DNA of 64,000 nucleotides from UBA8437 sp963933195 (GTDB lineage: Bacteria; Planctomycetota; Planctomycetia; Planctomycetales; Planctomycetaceae): the NCBI GenBank assembly GCA_963933195.1, contig CAWVUS010000001.1, positions 11,779 through 75,778 on the forward strand, in the 5' to 3' direction. Below the pieces are notes generated by a model. That model ran no database searches. It was given only the letters and a program-made list of their open reading frames with translations, and was not told the origin of the DNA. Shown piece after piece: positions 8,331 through 16,195 of this stretch. Positions within the stretch are counted from its first letter, which is position 1; each line of letters opens with the position of its first letter. The position numbers and the translations under genes were made by a program.

Positions 8331-9341
8331 TCAAAACTGCGAGAGGAACCGGTAGTCGTTCTCAAAGAAACGGCGGATATCAGTCACCTGGTACCGCATC
8401 ATGCTGAACCGCTCGATGCCGAGCCCGAAGGCAAAACCGGTCACCTCGTCGGGATCATACCCCACCTGCCGCAGCACGTTGGGATCGACCATTCCCGCTC
8501 CACCCAGTTCCAGCCACCGATCCCGCCAGAGAACATCGACCTCGACTGAGGGTTCGGTGAACGGAAAGAAACTTGGCCGGAACCGGACCGAGACATCGTC
8601 CCCGAGAAAAGCGGTGGCGAAGTGCTTCAGGACTGTTTTGAGGTCGGCCATCGTGATGTCGGTGTCGACCGCCAGTCCCTCCATCTGGTGGAACATGCAG
8701 TGGTGCGTGGCATCAATCGTGTCCGGCCGGTAACAACGTCCCAAAGAGACAATCCGCACTGGTGGAGCCGTCTGCTCCATCACGCGAATCTGCACCGTCG
8801 ACGTCTGGCTCCGCATCAACACCGCCTGGTCGCCGCTCCCGACCGAGGCAGTCGCCAGGTAAAAGTTGTCCAGTGGATCACGGGCGGGGTGAACTGGCGG
8901 GATGTTCAGGGCAACAAAATTGTGGTGATCGTCTTCCAATTCCGGACCCGTGGCGACGCTGAATCCCATCCGGCCAACGATGTCCTTGAAATCATCCATC
9001 GTCCGAGTGATCGGATGCCGGCGACCGACCACCGGTCGTGGTCCGGGCAGGGTGACATCGACGGCGGCGACGGCAACCTGAGGACGAGCCAGCGCGTCCT
9101 GCCGCGCCTCGAACGCCGTCTGCACCTCGACCCGCACCTCGTTGAAAACCTTGCCCAGCACCGGCCGTTCATCAGCCTCGGCCTGGCCCAACAGGGCTTG
9201 CAGATCCCGGAGTCGACCCCGTTTTTTACCCAGGAACTCAACACGGACCGTCTCGAGGACATCCTCGGACGAGGCCGCGGCGATCGCGACGAGCGCTTCG
9301 TCCTTGTAACTCGCAAAAGCAGCCTGGGCGTCGGCGGTCAT
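8331..9341 (-). CDS. pheS: Phenylalanine-tRNA ligase alpha subunit
   Basis: A 336-residue class II aminoacyl-tRNA synthetase subunit that activates phenylalanine as part of an alpha2-beta2 enzyme. The N-terminal coiled coil (residues 1 to about 85) is followed by the catalytic domain: HPITRTMDDFKDI, motif 2 with GRCYRPDTIDATHHCMFHQM and motif 3 with GFAFGLGIERFSMM. It is the last gene of the infC-rpmI-rplT-pheS series, 17 bases after rplT. The beta-subunit gene pheT, which commonly follows, is not here: a convergent zinc-ribbon gene comes instead. Confidence 0.97.
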   Translation of the reverse strand: MTADAQAAFASYKDEALVAIAAASSEDVLETVRVEFLGKKRGRLRDLQALLGQAEADERPVLGKVFNEVRVEVQTAFEARQDALARPQVAVAAVDVTLPGPRPVVGRRHPITRTMDDFKDIVGRMGFSVATGPELEDDHHNFVALNIPPVHPARDPLDNFYLATASVGSGDQAVLMRSQTSTVQIRVMEQTAPPVRIVSLGRCYRPDTIDATHHCMFHQMEGLAVDTDITMADLKTVLKHFATAFLGDDVSVRFRPSFFPFTEPSVEVDVLWRDRWLELGGAGMVDPNVLRQVGYDPDEVTGFAFGLGIERFSMMRYQVTDIRRFFENDYRFLSQF

Positions 9342-9358
9342 CGTTGAGTCAGACGGGG

Positions 9359-9712
9359 TCAGGCCGCAGAAGCCGCGGTGGACACGATCTCGTCGAAGAC
9401 CTGAGGATCGGAAATCGCGATTTCGCTCAGAGTCTTACGATCGAGTTCGATGCCGGCGGATTGCAGCTGGTGGATGAACTCTGAATAACGAACCCCCCGC
9501 TGCCGGCAGGCGGCGTTGAGCCGTGTGATCCACAAGCGACGAAACACTCGCTTCTTAGTACGGCGGTCACGGTAGGCGTACGCCCGCGATCGAACCACCG
9601 TTTCCTTGACAGTTCGCAGCAATTTGCCGCGACCACCCCGGTTTCCCCGGGCTTCACGGAACAAACGCTTCTTGGCTTTGCGCCGAGCTGATCCTTTGCG
9701 AACTCGTGGCAT
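9359..9712 (-). CDS. rplT: 50S ribosomal protein L20
   Basis: A 117-residue basic protein with the characteristic start PRVRKGSARRKAKKR and core RDRRTKKRVFRRLWITRLNAA. L20 binds 23S rRNA early in 50S assembly and in several bacteria represses its own operon by binding mRNA. The start ATG at 9712 has GAGG seven bases upstream. A compact GC hairpin (9728-9743) sits in the spacer just before that site, a position suited to translational control. Confidence 0.98.
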   Translation of the reverse strand: MPRVRKGSARRKAKKRLFREARGNRGGRGKLLRTVKETVVRSRAYAYRDRRTKKRVFRRLWITRLNAACRQRGVRYSEFIHQLQSAGIELDRKTLSEIAISDPQVFDEIVSTAASAA

Positions 9713-9727
9713 CGTCGTCCTCGCAAT

Positions 9728-9743
9728 CGGCCCCTTAGGGCCG
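9728..9743 (-). promoter_or_regulatory. GC hairpin in the rpmI-rplT spacer, possible L20 control site
   Basis: A perfect 6-bp inverted repeat with a four-base loop (on the plus strand CGGCCC CTTA GGGCCG). It ends 15 bases before the rplT start, just upstream of the Shine-Dalgarno. Autoregulation by L20 is established in Escherichia coli and Bacillus subtilis; that this hairpin plays such a role is inference from position only. Confidence 0.4.
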
Positions 9744-9788
9744 TGGTAGTTCGTATGGCTAAGTGCTGGATGGCCAGGTCCCGGACAA

Positions 9789-9989
9789 TCAGGAACCCGG
9801 GGCCAGGTTCTCGCGGACTTCCTTCGCGTCCGTTGCGGTCAGGACACCATCCTTGCGCAATTGTCGCTTTTGCTTGCCCGACTTCTGACTCAACAGGTGG
9901 CCACGGAATGCACTGCGGTGCTTGACCTTGCCCTTGGACGAGACCTTGAACCGCTTCTTCATTCCCTTGTGTGTCTTCTGCTTCGGCAT
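9789..9989 (-). CDS. rpmI: 50S ribosomal protein L35
   Basis: A 66-residue basic ribosomal protein recognised by its start PKQKTHKGMKKRFKV and the GKVKHRSAFRGHLLSQKSGKQKR block. The ATG at 9989 gives the canonical N-terminus; an ATG six codons earlier (10007) is in frame but would add PGTHA before the conserved start, so the downstream one is chosen, with AGGA nine bases before it. It lies between infC (20 bases) and rplT (76 bases), the conserved order. Confidence 0.97.
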   Translation of the reverse strand: MPKQKTHKGMKKRFKVSSKGKVKHRSAFRGHLLSQKSGKQKRQLRKDGVLTATDAKEVRENLAPGS

Positions 9990-10009
9990 CGCATGCGTTC
10001 CTGGCAAAA

Positions 10010-10549
10010 CTAACCCTTGGGAGCCAATACCGTTGACATCGTCCGTCCCCCCTCCATCCCCGGCGGTTTTTCCACCTTGGCGATGTCCTCGAGGATTGCG
10101 ATGATCCCTTGCAGCATCTCGTGTCCACGATCCCGGTGAGCATTCTCGCGGCCCCGGAAAATCACGTTGATCTTCACCTTGTCCCGATTCTCGAGAAATC
10201 GGCGAGCCCGCTTGATCTTGAACTCAATATCGTGCTCACCCGTCTTCGGTCGCAACCGAATCTCCTTGACCTGGACGGTGTGCTGCTTGCCTCCCTTGGT
10301 CTTTCGCTTCTTCAATTCGTACTTAAATTTCCCGTAATCCATGATCCGACAGACCGGTGGACGGTCGTTCGGACTCACTTCTACGAGATCCAAGCCGGCG
10401 TCCACTGCCAGTTGCAGCCCTTCCTCGGTGGGAAGGACACCGACCATATTTCCATCCGGATCGACCACGCGGACTGGAGTGATCCGGATCTGGTCATTGA
10501 TCCGGTGCATCTGTTCCGCAGGTGTCGGCGGTAATCCTCTTCGGCGCAA
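10010..10549 (-). CDS. infC: Translation initiation factor IF-3
   Basis: IF-3 prevents premature 50S joining and proofreads the start codon. The N-domain begins INDQIRITPVRVVDPDG, the linker is basic (FKYELKKRKTKGGKQ) and the C-domain contains EIRLRPKTGEHDIEFK and VKINVIFRGRE. Two starts are possible: TTG at 10549, preceded by a strong GGGGGAG, giving 179 residues, or ATG 13 codons later, directly before the conserved domain but with a weak ribosome site. I chose the TTG. A rare start codon is typical of infC, whose product discriminates against non-canonical starts and so controls itself. A sigma70-type promoter and a hairpin precede it. Confidence 0.95.
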   Translation of the reverse strand: MRRRGLPPTPAEQMHRINDQIRITPVRVVDPDGNMVGVLPTEEGLQLAVDAGLDLVEVSPNDRPPVCRIMDYGKFKYELKKRKTKGGKQHTVQVKEIRLRPKTGEHDIEFKIKRARRFLENRDKVKINVIFRGRENAHRDRGHEMLQGIIAILEDIAKVEKPPGMEGGRTMSTVLAPKG

Positions 10550-10570
10550 CGTCTCCCCCTGATCCCGTCT

Positions 10571-10586
10571 GCCCAGACAACTGGGC
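10571..10586 (-). promoter_or_regulatory. Hairpin in the infC leader
   Basis: A perfect 6-bp inverted repeat with a four-base loop; on the minus strand it reads GCCCAG TTGT CTGGGC. It lies between the predicted start of transcription (about 10592) and the infC ribosome site, so it would fold in the short leader RNA. Leader control of this operon by IF-3 or L20 is known from other bacteria; a role here is inferred. Confidence 0.4.
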
Positions 10587-10598
10587 TAATGCCCTATT

Positions 10599-10625
10599 TT
10601 TATAGACGCCTTACCCGGACGTCAA
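10599..10625 (-). promoter_or_regulatory. Promoter of the infC-rpmI-rplT-pheS operon
   Basis: On the minus strand: TTGACG, 15 bases, TATAAA; shifting the -10 to TAAAAA gives a 17-base spacer. It starts about ten bases after the stop of the FliM-like gene and ends about 50 bases before infC. This is the only spacer between fliM and infC, so it is the natural place for an operon promoter. Confidence 0.55.
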
Positions 10626-10635
10626 GAAACAGACC

Positions 10636-11583
10636 CTATTCAACTCGGTCACGGGGTTCCAAAACAACCGCACGCACACGATCAAAAGTGCCCGGGTGGC
10701 CATTGAAACGACAAAACCCGTCGACGCACACGTCCCAATTTGCGTGGTTTGTTTCCGATTCGGCCAGCCGCCCGGTCATGATCACGTCGCCCAGTTCCAG
10801 TCCCTCGACACTGGAGCCACTCAAACCCGGAACCGGCATCCTCACCGACAGCGTGGTCACCCCAGTACTAGATTCGTCCGCCGCGATCTCGACACCGGCA
10901 CCGTCAAGTTGTTCCGACTCGGTCAACCGGACCACAAACCCCGTAGACAATTCCACGTGCACCAGCCCATAACAGTCACCCAGTTGCCACCTGAAACCAG
11001 CCAGCACAGAGTCGGAACGTTGACCCACTGAAGCCAGCGCCGTTTCTGCGCGAACGCTCAACTCCGCCCGGGCCTCCTGCCATTGTTGGCCATCGTGTTC
11101 ATTCCGGACACGCACAAGCACCGCCGCGATCAATTCCACGGCACGGGTCAACAGCGATCGTTCCAGCCCGGTCAGTTGACGGCCCGGCTCGCCGGTTCCT
11201 CCAGCCCCCAGCAGCCCCTCGACAAGACCAACGGCCAACGAAGCCTCGATCGCAATTCGACCGGTTTCACGCGGCCGAGGCCCCTGGATGACCCAGGTCC
11301 CGACCGTCTCACACGAATCCGGCAACCTCGCCCCCGGAGCCAGGCCGAGGTATTCGATCGAGACCACGGCCTGTTGGCCCGAAGCGTCCTCCACAATTCG
11401 CTCACTCATCACTCCGGACAACTCCACCGCGGCAGATTCCAGCCGCAACTCCAGTTGCCGCAGAGTGTCCACCGACCAAGCCGGCGGTGCCACTTCAGAT
11501 TGTCCCGGCCGGGGCTCAAGGGCCACGTCATGGCCGTTGGGCAATAACGCCTCGACCTCGGTTCGGCTCAGCACAACTCCCAT
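10636..11583 (-). CDS. fliM: FliM-family flagellar motor switch protein
   Basis: A 315-residue cytoplasmic protein. It begins GVVLSRTEVEALL, resembling the short FliM N-terminal segment (consensus LSQxEIDALL) that binds phospho-CheY. The middle contains GRIAIEASLAVGLVEGLLG and LTGLERSLLTRAVELI, matching the FliM core that in the family sits in the switch complex. The C-terminal part (about 225-300) looks like a SpoA/FliN surface-presentation domain, with LSVRMPVPGL and LELGDVIMTGRL. ATG at 11583 has GGAG nine bases upstream. No other flagellar gene is near: it follows proA by 55 bases. Divergent from textbook FliM, so a paralogue or other SpoA-domain switch protein remains possible. Confidence 0.72.
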   Translation of the reverse strand: MGVVLSRTEVEALLPNGHDVALEPRPGQSEVAPPAWSVDTLRQLELRLESAAVELSGVMSERIVEDASGQQAVVSIEYLGLAPGARLPDSCETVGTWVIQGPRPRETGRIAIEASLAVGLVEGLLGAGGTGEPGRQLTGLERSLLTRAVELIAAVLVRVRNEHDGQQWQEARAELSVRAETALASVGQRSDSVLAGFRWQLGDCYGLVHVELSTGFVVRLTESEQLDGAGVEIAADESSTGVTTLSVRMPVPGLSGSSVEGLELGDVIMTGRLAESETNHANWDVCVDGFCRFNGHPGTFDRVRAVVLEPRDRVE

Positions 11584-11638
11584 CCCTGGGTTCTCCTCGA
11601 CCCGATGCCCAATTCACACCAATCCAGACCCGTTCGGT

Positions 11639-12904
11639 TCATCCGGATTTCAGTTGGCCCGTCCCATGGACCACGTACTTGTAACTGGTCAGTTCTCGCA
11701 AGCCACACGGGCCTCTCGCGTGAAATCGATCGGTGCTAATGCCAATTTCGGCCCCCAAACCGAATTCGCCCCCATCATGGAACCGCGTACTGGCATTGAC
11801 CATCACTGCCGCGGAATCAACGGCTCGCGTGAACTGCTGCGATGTTTTCACATCCGAGGTGACGATCGATTCGGTGTGTCCAGAACTGTACTCGCGGATA
11901 TGATCCACCGCCGCCCCAACTCCATCGACGACACGAATCGAGAGGATCAGGTCCAGGTACTCGGTGCGATAGTCCTCCTCGCTGGCCGCCTCGGCCTCGG
12001 GCACCAGCCCCCTGGTCTCTTCACAGCCACGCAGAATCACGCCCCGTTCCAGCAACGTCCGGGACACCTCGGGCAGAAATCTCTCGGCCACCTCACGGTC
12101 GACCAGCAGCGTCTCCGCTGCATTGCAGACTCCCGGACGTTGGCACTTGCTATCCACCACGATCCGACTGGCCATTTCGAGGTCGGCGGCCTGGTCGACA
12201 TAGACATGACAGATCCCGTCGAAGTGCTTGATGACCGGCATCGCCGCTTCGTCGGCAACACGTTCGATCAGGGACTTGCCTCCACGTGGAATCGTCACAT
12301 CGATCAGGTCGGCCATCCCAAGAAATTCACCCACCGCAGCACGATCGGTTGTGGCCACCAGTTGAGCCGACTCGCGGGGCAATCCACATTGCTGGGCGGC
12401 CCGGGACAGAATCTCGTGTAACGCCTGGTTACTGTGTATCGCTTCCTTACCACCTCGCAAAATCACCGCATTGCCGCTCTTGACGCACAGCGCCGCCGCA
12501 TCGACGGTCACGTTGGGGCGTGACTCGTAGATGAAGAACACCACTCCCAGTGGAACCCGAACCCGGGTCACCTGGAGACCGTTGGGCCGTTGGGTCGACT
12601 CGAAAATCTCGCCCACCGGATCGGGCAGCGCCACGACCTCTTTCAGAGCCGTGATCATCCCGTCAATCCGTTCGTCGGTCAGCCGCAGGCGGTCCACCGC
12701 CGCGTCGGTGAGTCCATATTCGGGAGCACGCTGGATGTCCTCCTGGTTGGCAGCCGACAAAGCCTGACGCTCGGAATCCAACAGCTCGGCCGTACGCAAC
12801 AGCCAGCCGTTCCTTGCCTCCCCCGTCGACTCGGCCAAACGCAACGCGGCCGCCCGTGCCCCCTGGGCCATTTCGCGAGTGTATTGCTGCAAGTTGTCGG
12901 TCAC
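11639..12904 (-). CDS. proA: Gamma-glutamyl phosphate reductase
   Basis: Second enzyme of proline synthesis: reduces glutamyl-5-phosphate to the semialdehyde with NADPH. The protein is an aldehyde-dehydrogenase-fold enzyme; seen are LGVVFFIYESRPNVTVDAAA, CVKSGNAVILRGGKEA, the catalytic cysteine in QRPGVCNAAET and FGLGAEIGISTDRFHARGP near the end. The GTG at 12904 gives 421 residues, close to the family norm (about 417); the frame is open back to 13066 but that would overlap the preceding gene and add no domain. The ribosome site is weak (AAGG 14 bases upstream). No proB is adjacent. Confidence 0.95.
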   Translation of the reverse strand: MTDNLQQYTREMAQGARAAALRLAESTGEARNGWLLRTAELLDSERQALSAANQEDIQRAPEYGLTDAAVDRLRLTDERIDGMITALKEVVALPDPVGEIFESTQRPNGLQVTRVRVPLGVVFFIYESRPNVTVDAAALCVKSGNAVILRGGKEAIHSNQALHEILSRAAQQCGLPRESAQLVATTDRAAVGEFLGMADLIDVTIPRGGKSLIERVADEAAMPVIKHFDGICHVYVDQAADLEMASRIVVDSKCQRPGVCNAAETLLVDREVAERFLPEVSRTLLERGVILRGCEETRGLVPEAEAASEEDYRTEYLDLILSIRVVDGVGAAVDHIREYSSGHTESIVTSDVKTSQQFTRAVDSAAVMVNASTRFHDGGEFGLGAEIGISTDRFHARGPCGLRELTSYKYVVHGTGQLKSG

Positions 12905-13013
12905 GAGAACAATTTCGCCTTGAGTGAATACACGATCCCGGTGTTGGATTTGTGGCAATCCGGCCGCGTTTCCGGCTGTGGGGCGTGGAGTATCCTGCAC
13001 CCCGAAAGACCCG

Positions 13014-14294
13014 TCAAGACCCGCCCTGATCGCCAACTGGCCGTTCCGCTCCAGCCGGGACAACATTCCCGCGAGTCCCCGGCTCGCTCCACCACGCCAT
13101 CCGTGGACCGGTCAGTTTCTCGGCCAATAAACGGGCTACCAACTCGTGCCCGGCCGGACTCAACATGGCTCGATCGGGTTGAAACAACTGGACCCCTTCA
13201 CCCTCTGCACGAAATCCTCCAGACAGGTCACAGAGGGGAATATCATGTTGCCGCAAGAAATCGCCCAGGATTTGAAACGGCACGTCACTGTTGAACACCG
13301 AATCCCCGGGAACTCCTACCAGGGCCCGGGCATCGGGATGCTTTGTCTCGTTGCGAGCGACTTGCCAGGGAGCCGGACAAACGGCCACGGCCAATCTCCC
13401 TCGACACAATTTCTGCAACCGCGAGATTGGCTGAAGGGCCTGTTCAATGTGCATGGACCAGTCGGGCGGAGCGTCCGTTAACCAGGCGTATTGTCCCTGT
13501 GGACTTCCCGGATCGGAGACTGGTGGTTCGACGAGTGTCCGCGTCCAAAGACTGCCCAACTCGCGACTGCTCCAGGCAATCAGTCGAAACCGACTGCACA
13601 ACTGTTGCCACGCATTCAGTCGCCCCAGTGCCAACGAAGGGTGTGGACAGGCCAATGGACGTCCATTCCGATCGGAGATCAATCGTGGTCGCTGTCGGTA
13701 GTCGTCAGCAACGTCGGACATGTCGAAATTCAATAGCCACAGGTCCGCGTCGAGTGCCAACAATTCGTGACGAACCCGCAACAACGACAACAGCGGGCAA
13801 TCGCCGGGAATACCCGCATTGATTACCTCAACAGGTCGAGCAGAACGCCGCTGCAGCGATTCCTGCAGCCGGTGGCAAAAGGTCTGTTCGTAAGGTACCC
13901 GTTCGGCCAGTACCCGCTCGTCACCCAGGCAAACCACGCGAAGCACGCCGGGAGGCTTGGGCACAACTGGCTCCCCTCCTCGCAACCCCAGGCTGTTGGT
14001 CTGAATTGAAACCGACCGGTCCCCCACCACCGTCTCACGACGAACCAGCCGCTGCAGTGACTGACCAGATGTCCACGAGGCACGAACCAGGTCCGTGACC
14101 GCCTCTGGTTTGCCCCCGGGATCAACTGGAGATTCGACCAGTCGAACTCCGACCTCCAGCACGCACAACAACACGATCAGCAACAACACAGCCTGAAAGC
14201 CGGTCCGCAGCAAACGGCCGACGTGCCGAATTCCGCCCGCGATCGTCTTCAATACTCGCACGTGGGGTCCATCCCAGTCCCCTGCCCGAGCCAA
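13014..14294 (-). CDS. Membrane-anchored SGNH-like protein, catalytically degenerate
   Basis: A 426-residue protein with one N-terminal membrane segment (about 34-50) and a large extracytoplasmic domain. The fold is SGNH/GDSL hydrolase-like: TNSLGLRGGE (99-108), a block I VVCLGDERVLAERVPYEQTF (120-139), block II NAGIPGDCPLL (159-169) and block V PDRAMLSPAGHELVARLL. However, block I has GDE where the nucleophile serine of GDS should be (Glu126), and block V has Asp-Arg-Ala-Met in place of Asp-x-x-His. It is therefore probably a non-catalytic relative. The start may be TTG 14294, 27 bases after a predicted transcription start, or GTG 14261. It is the first gene of a probable operon with proA. 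Confidence 0.75.
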   Translation of the reverse strand: MARAGDWDGPHVRVLKTIAGGIRHVGRLLRTGFQAVLLLIVLLCVLEVGVRLVESPVDPGGKPEAVTDLVRASWTSGQSLQRLVRRETVVGDRSVSIQTNSLGLRGGEPVVPKPPGVLRVVCLGDERVLAERVPYEQTFCHRLQESLQRRSARPVEVINAGIPGDCPLLSLLRVRHELLALDADLWLLNFDMSDVADDYRQRPRLISDRNGRPLACPHPSLALGRLNAWQQLCSRFRLIAWSSRELGSLWTRTLVEPPVSDPGSPQGQYAWLTDAPPDWSMHIEQALQPISRLQKLCRGRLAVAVCPAPWQVARNETKHPDARALVGVPGDSVFNSDVPFQILGDFLRQHDIPLCDLSGGFRAEGEGVQLFQPDRAMLSPAGHELVARLLAEKLTGPRMAWWSEPGTRGNVVPAGAERPVGDQGGS

Positions 14295-14593
14295 TTCACA
14301 CGTGAATCACGCCCAGCAGGACGCGGGATGCTAGCCTGAGAAACCGACTGTGACAAGATGTCTTCATCACCGCAGAAGCCGTGAACATTCCACCACAAGC
14401 GACAGGCCCGTTTCGGATGAGAATTCGCATCCAGAAACCCCGCGAATCTCGCTGCAGGACACACGACAGCCTTGTCCACCCAATCTCTTTTTTTCTCATA
14501 GGCAACTCATTCCACCTCGTTGACGCTCCCTATAACACCAGTTAACGTCTCTTCTCCCAATCTGGAACGGGCTACATTTACCTAGGAGAAACG
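14295..14593. other. Divergent spacer between SGNH-like gene and coiled-coil gene
   Basis: A 299-base spacer without a supported gene. It contains the minus-strand promoter at 14328-14356, a pyrimidine run with seven T (about 14487-14494), and on the plus strand TTGACG (14520) followed 5 bases later by TATAAC (14531), too close together to be one promoter, though each box could pair with a weaker partner to drive the gene at 14594. Confidence 0.5.
14328..14356 (-). promoter_or_regulatory. Promoter of the SGNH-proA unit
   Basis: On the minus strand: TTGTCA, 17 bases, TAGCAT preceded by C. Five of six matches at -35, four of six at -10, ideal spacing. Predicted start near 14321, 27 bases before the TTG of the SGNH-like gene. 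Confidence 0.55.
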
Positions 14594-15025
14594 ATGGCCA
14601 CACGAAAAGGTGCCGACCTTTCGATCGCCCAACTCGAGACACTGCTTGCTGAAAAAAAAGGCCGCGTAACGGCCCTCGCTCATAAACGAAGCTCACTGCA
14701 GGCTGAACTCAACTCGATCGACAAGGAATTGAATTCACTGCAAGAGAAAGCGTCGCCGGCAGCTCTTCGCAAACAAAACAATCGCGATAACCGAAAGCGT
14801 CAAAAGAACTCAGAGCCGCTCGCCGCAGTGGTCAACAGAATCCTCGAAAAAAAATCCGGGGGATTGAGCCTCGACGATCTCACCGCCCAGGTGATTTCTT
14901 CCGGGTACAAGTCCAACGCCAAGAACTTCACGAATGTCGTGTACCAGTGTGTCTACAACTCGGCGGTCATCATTCGTGACAAGCAGACTGGCACTTTCCG
15001 GCTGAAATCACCTCGCAAGGGCTAG
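14594..15025 (+). CDS. Coiled-coil plus winged-helix-like basic protein, function unknown
   Basis: A 143-residue basic protein with a good ribosome site (AGGAGA six bases before ATG). Residues about 8-55 form a heptad-rich coiled coil (LETLLAEKKGRVTALAHKR onwards), residues 58-75 are a basic Asn/Arg/Lys linker, and residues 77-140 look like a small winged helix: LAAVVNRILEKKSGGLSLDDL, then FTNVVYQCVYNSAVI and a strand-like GTFRLK. That suggests a dimeric DNA-binding or nucleoid-associated protein, by inference only. The gene is more A-rich than its neighbours, with several runs of A. It stands alone between divergent and convergent genes. Confidence 0.65.
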   Translation: MATRKGADLSIAQLETLLAEKKGRVTALAHKRSSLQAELNSIDKELNSLQEKASPAALRKQNNRDNRKRQKNSEPLAAVVNRILEKKSGGLSLDDLTAQVISSGYKSNAKNFTNVVYQCVYNSAVIIRDKQTGTFRLKSPRKG

Positions 15026-15124
15026 CCGTTTCTCCGTCGCCAGTTGCCTCGACTCATGACCGGGGCTGGCAACACGGGGACCACGACGGAACTGGTGAAA
15101 ACCCGGAGCGATACCGAGCAGCGG

Positions 15125-16069
15125 CTAGATGTGATCGCATTCGGTGAACCAGGCCGCGTCGGCCGGATACGCATCGTTCCACGGAGCCTCGGTGGTCAGC
15201 GGACTGAGCATCGTCAACTCCTTGATTCTTGGAGTGACATCGAAACAGCCTGCAATCGCGTCGGAGGACGGCAGCCAGCCCCCGATTCGAGCCACACCTT
15301 GAGTTGCTGCCCACTGCAACACCGTCTCCCAAAACGCTCGTTCATCAGCGCCGGGCAGTACCCCCCAGTCGAACACCCGCGACTCGGTTTCAGTCGGCTT
15401 CAGCTGGATGTAACCGGACGGACGATCGGCTCCCTCATCGATCCACCAAAACCAGTCGTGCTCGGAATAGCGACCCCGCACCCAGTTCCAATACACCGCG
15501 TCGCGTTCAATCCAGACACTCCGTGAGGCCTGCACAGCGGCGTACATTTCTGCCAGGCCATCGGGCGATTCAGCCGGATCGAATCGTTCCAGTCGGCCAC
15601 TGGCGGAATGGTCACCCGGTCTTGGCACGGCCCACGCGTAGTACGAATCACACAACCGGTACCCCATCTCACCGTAGTACTCCGGCTTGATATCCGAATA
15701 GAGCAACCCGAACTGGGCCCCCCCGGCCAACTGCTGCTGCAGACCCCAATCCAGCAGAGTTGCAGCGTAGCCCCGCCGCCGGAATTCCGGTGGCGTGTGG
15801 ACGGCACCGATTGCATAGCCGGGCCACGATTTTTCAGCGGCACGCAACACAATCGGGTAGGCCCCTAGTGACGTGGCTACCACGCCATCGACGGTACCGA
15901 CATACCAGGTGGCCCGTGCGTGCTGGACCGACTGCATCCGCCACGCCACGTACTCGTCAATCGGCCGTTCATCCCCCCAGCATTCATACACGTTGCCGAA
16001 GGCAGCAGCCCGTTCGGCATCGTTGGCGATGTGGCAGTCAAGTCCCGCGCTGTCGGTCGTGGTGGACAT
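15125..16069 (-). CDS. GNAT-family N-acetyltransferase (Eis-like layout)
   Basis: A 314-residue cytoplasmic protein. The N-terminal half is a GNAT domain with WYVGTVDGVVATSLGAYP, then AIGAVHTPPEFRRRGYAATL (about 90-110), where RRRGYA is the acetyl-CoA pyrophosphate loop. The second half, including GYIQLKPTETESRVFDWGVL, resembles a second degenerate GNAT domain as in two-domain acetyltransferases. Acceptor substrate unknown. It is divergent from the M20 peptidase with 126 bases between starts. Confidence 0.8.
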   Translation of the reverse strand: MSTTTDSAGLDCHIANDAERAAAFGNVYECWGDERPIDEYVAWRMQSVQHARATWYVGTVDGVVATSLGAYPIVLRAAEKSWPGYAIGAVHTPPEFRRRGYAATLLDWGLQQQLAGGAQFGLLYSDIKPEYYGEMGYRLCDSYYAWAVPRPGDHSASGRLERFDPAESPDGLAEMYAAVQASRSVWIERDAVYWNWVRGRYSEHDWFWWIDEGADRPSGYIQLKPTETESRVFDWGVLPGADERAFWETVLQWAATQGVARIGGWLPSSDAIAGCFDVTPRIKELTMLSPLTTEAPWNDAYPADAAWFTECDHI

Positions 16070-16195
16070 ACTGTCGATTGTGCTTCCGTTCGTGGGCGGT
16101 ATGTTTAGAGGCCGTCATATTGACCGCGTGGGCGGATGGCTTCAAGCCGCTCCTGTGCCTTCTCGCGAGTCAGCCATCACACAGAGGCTCCAACG

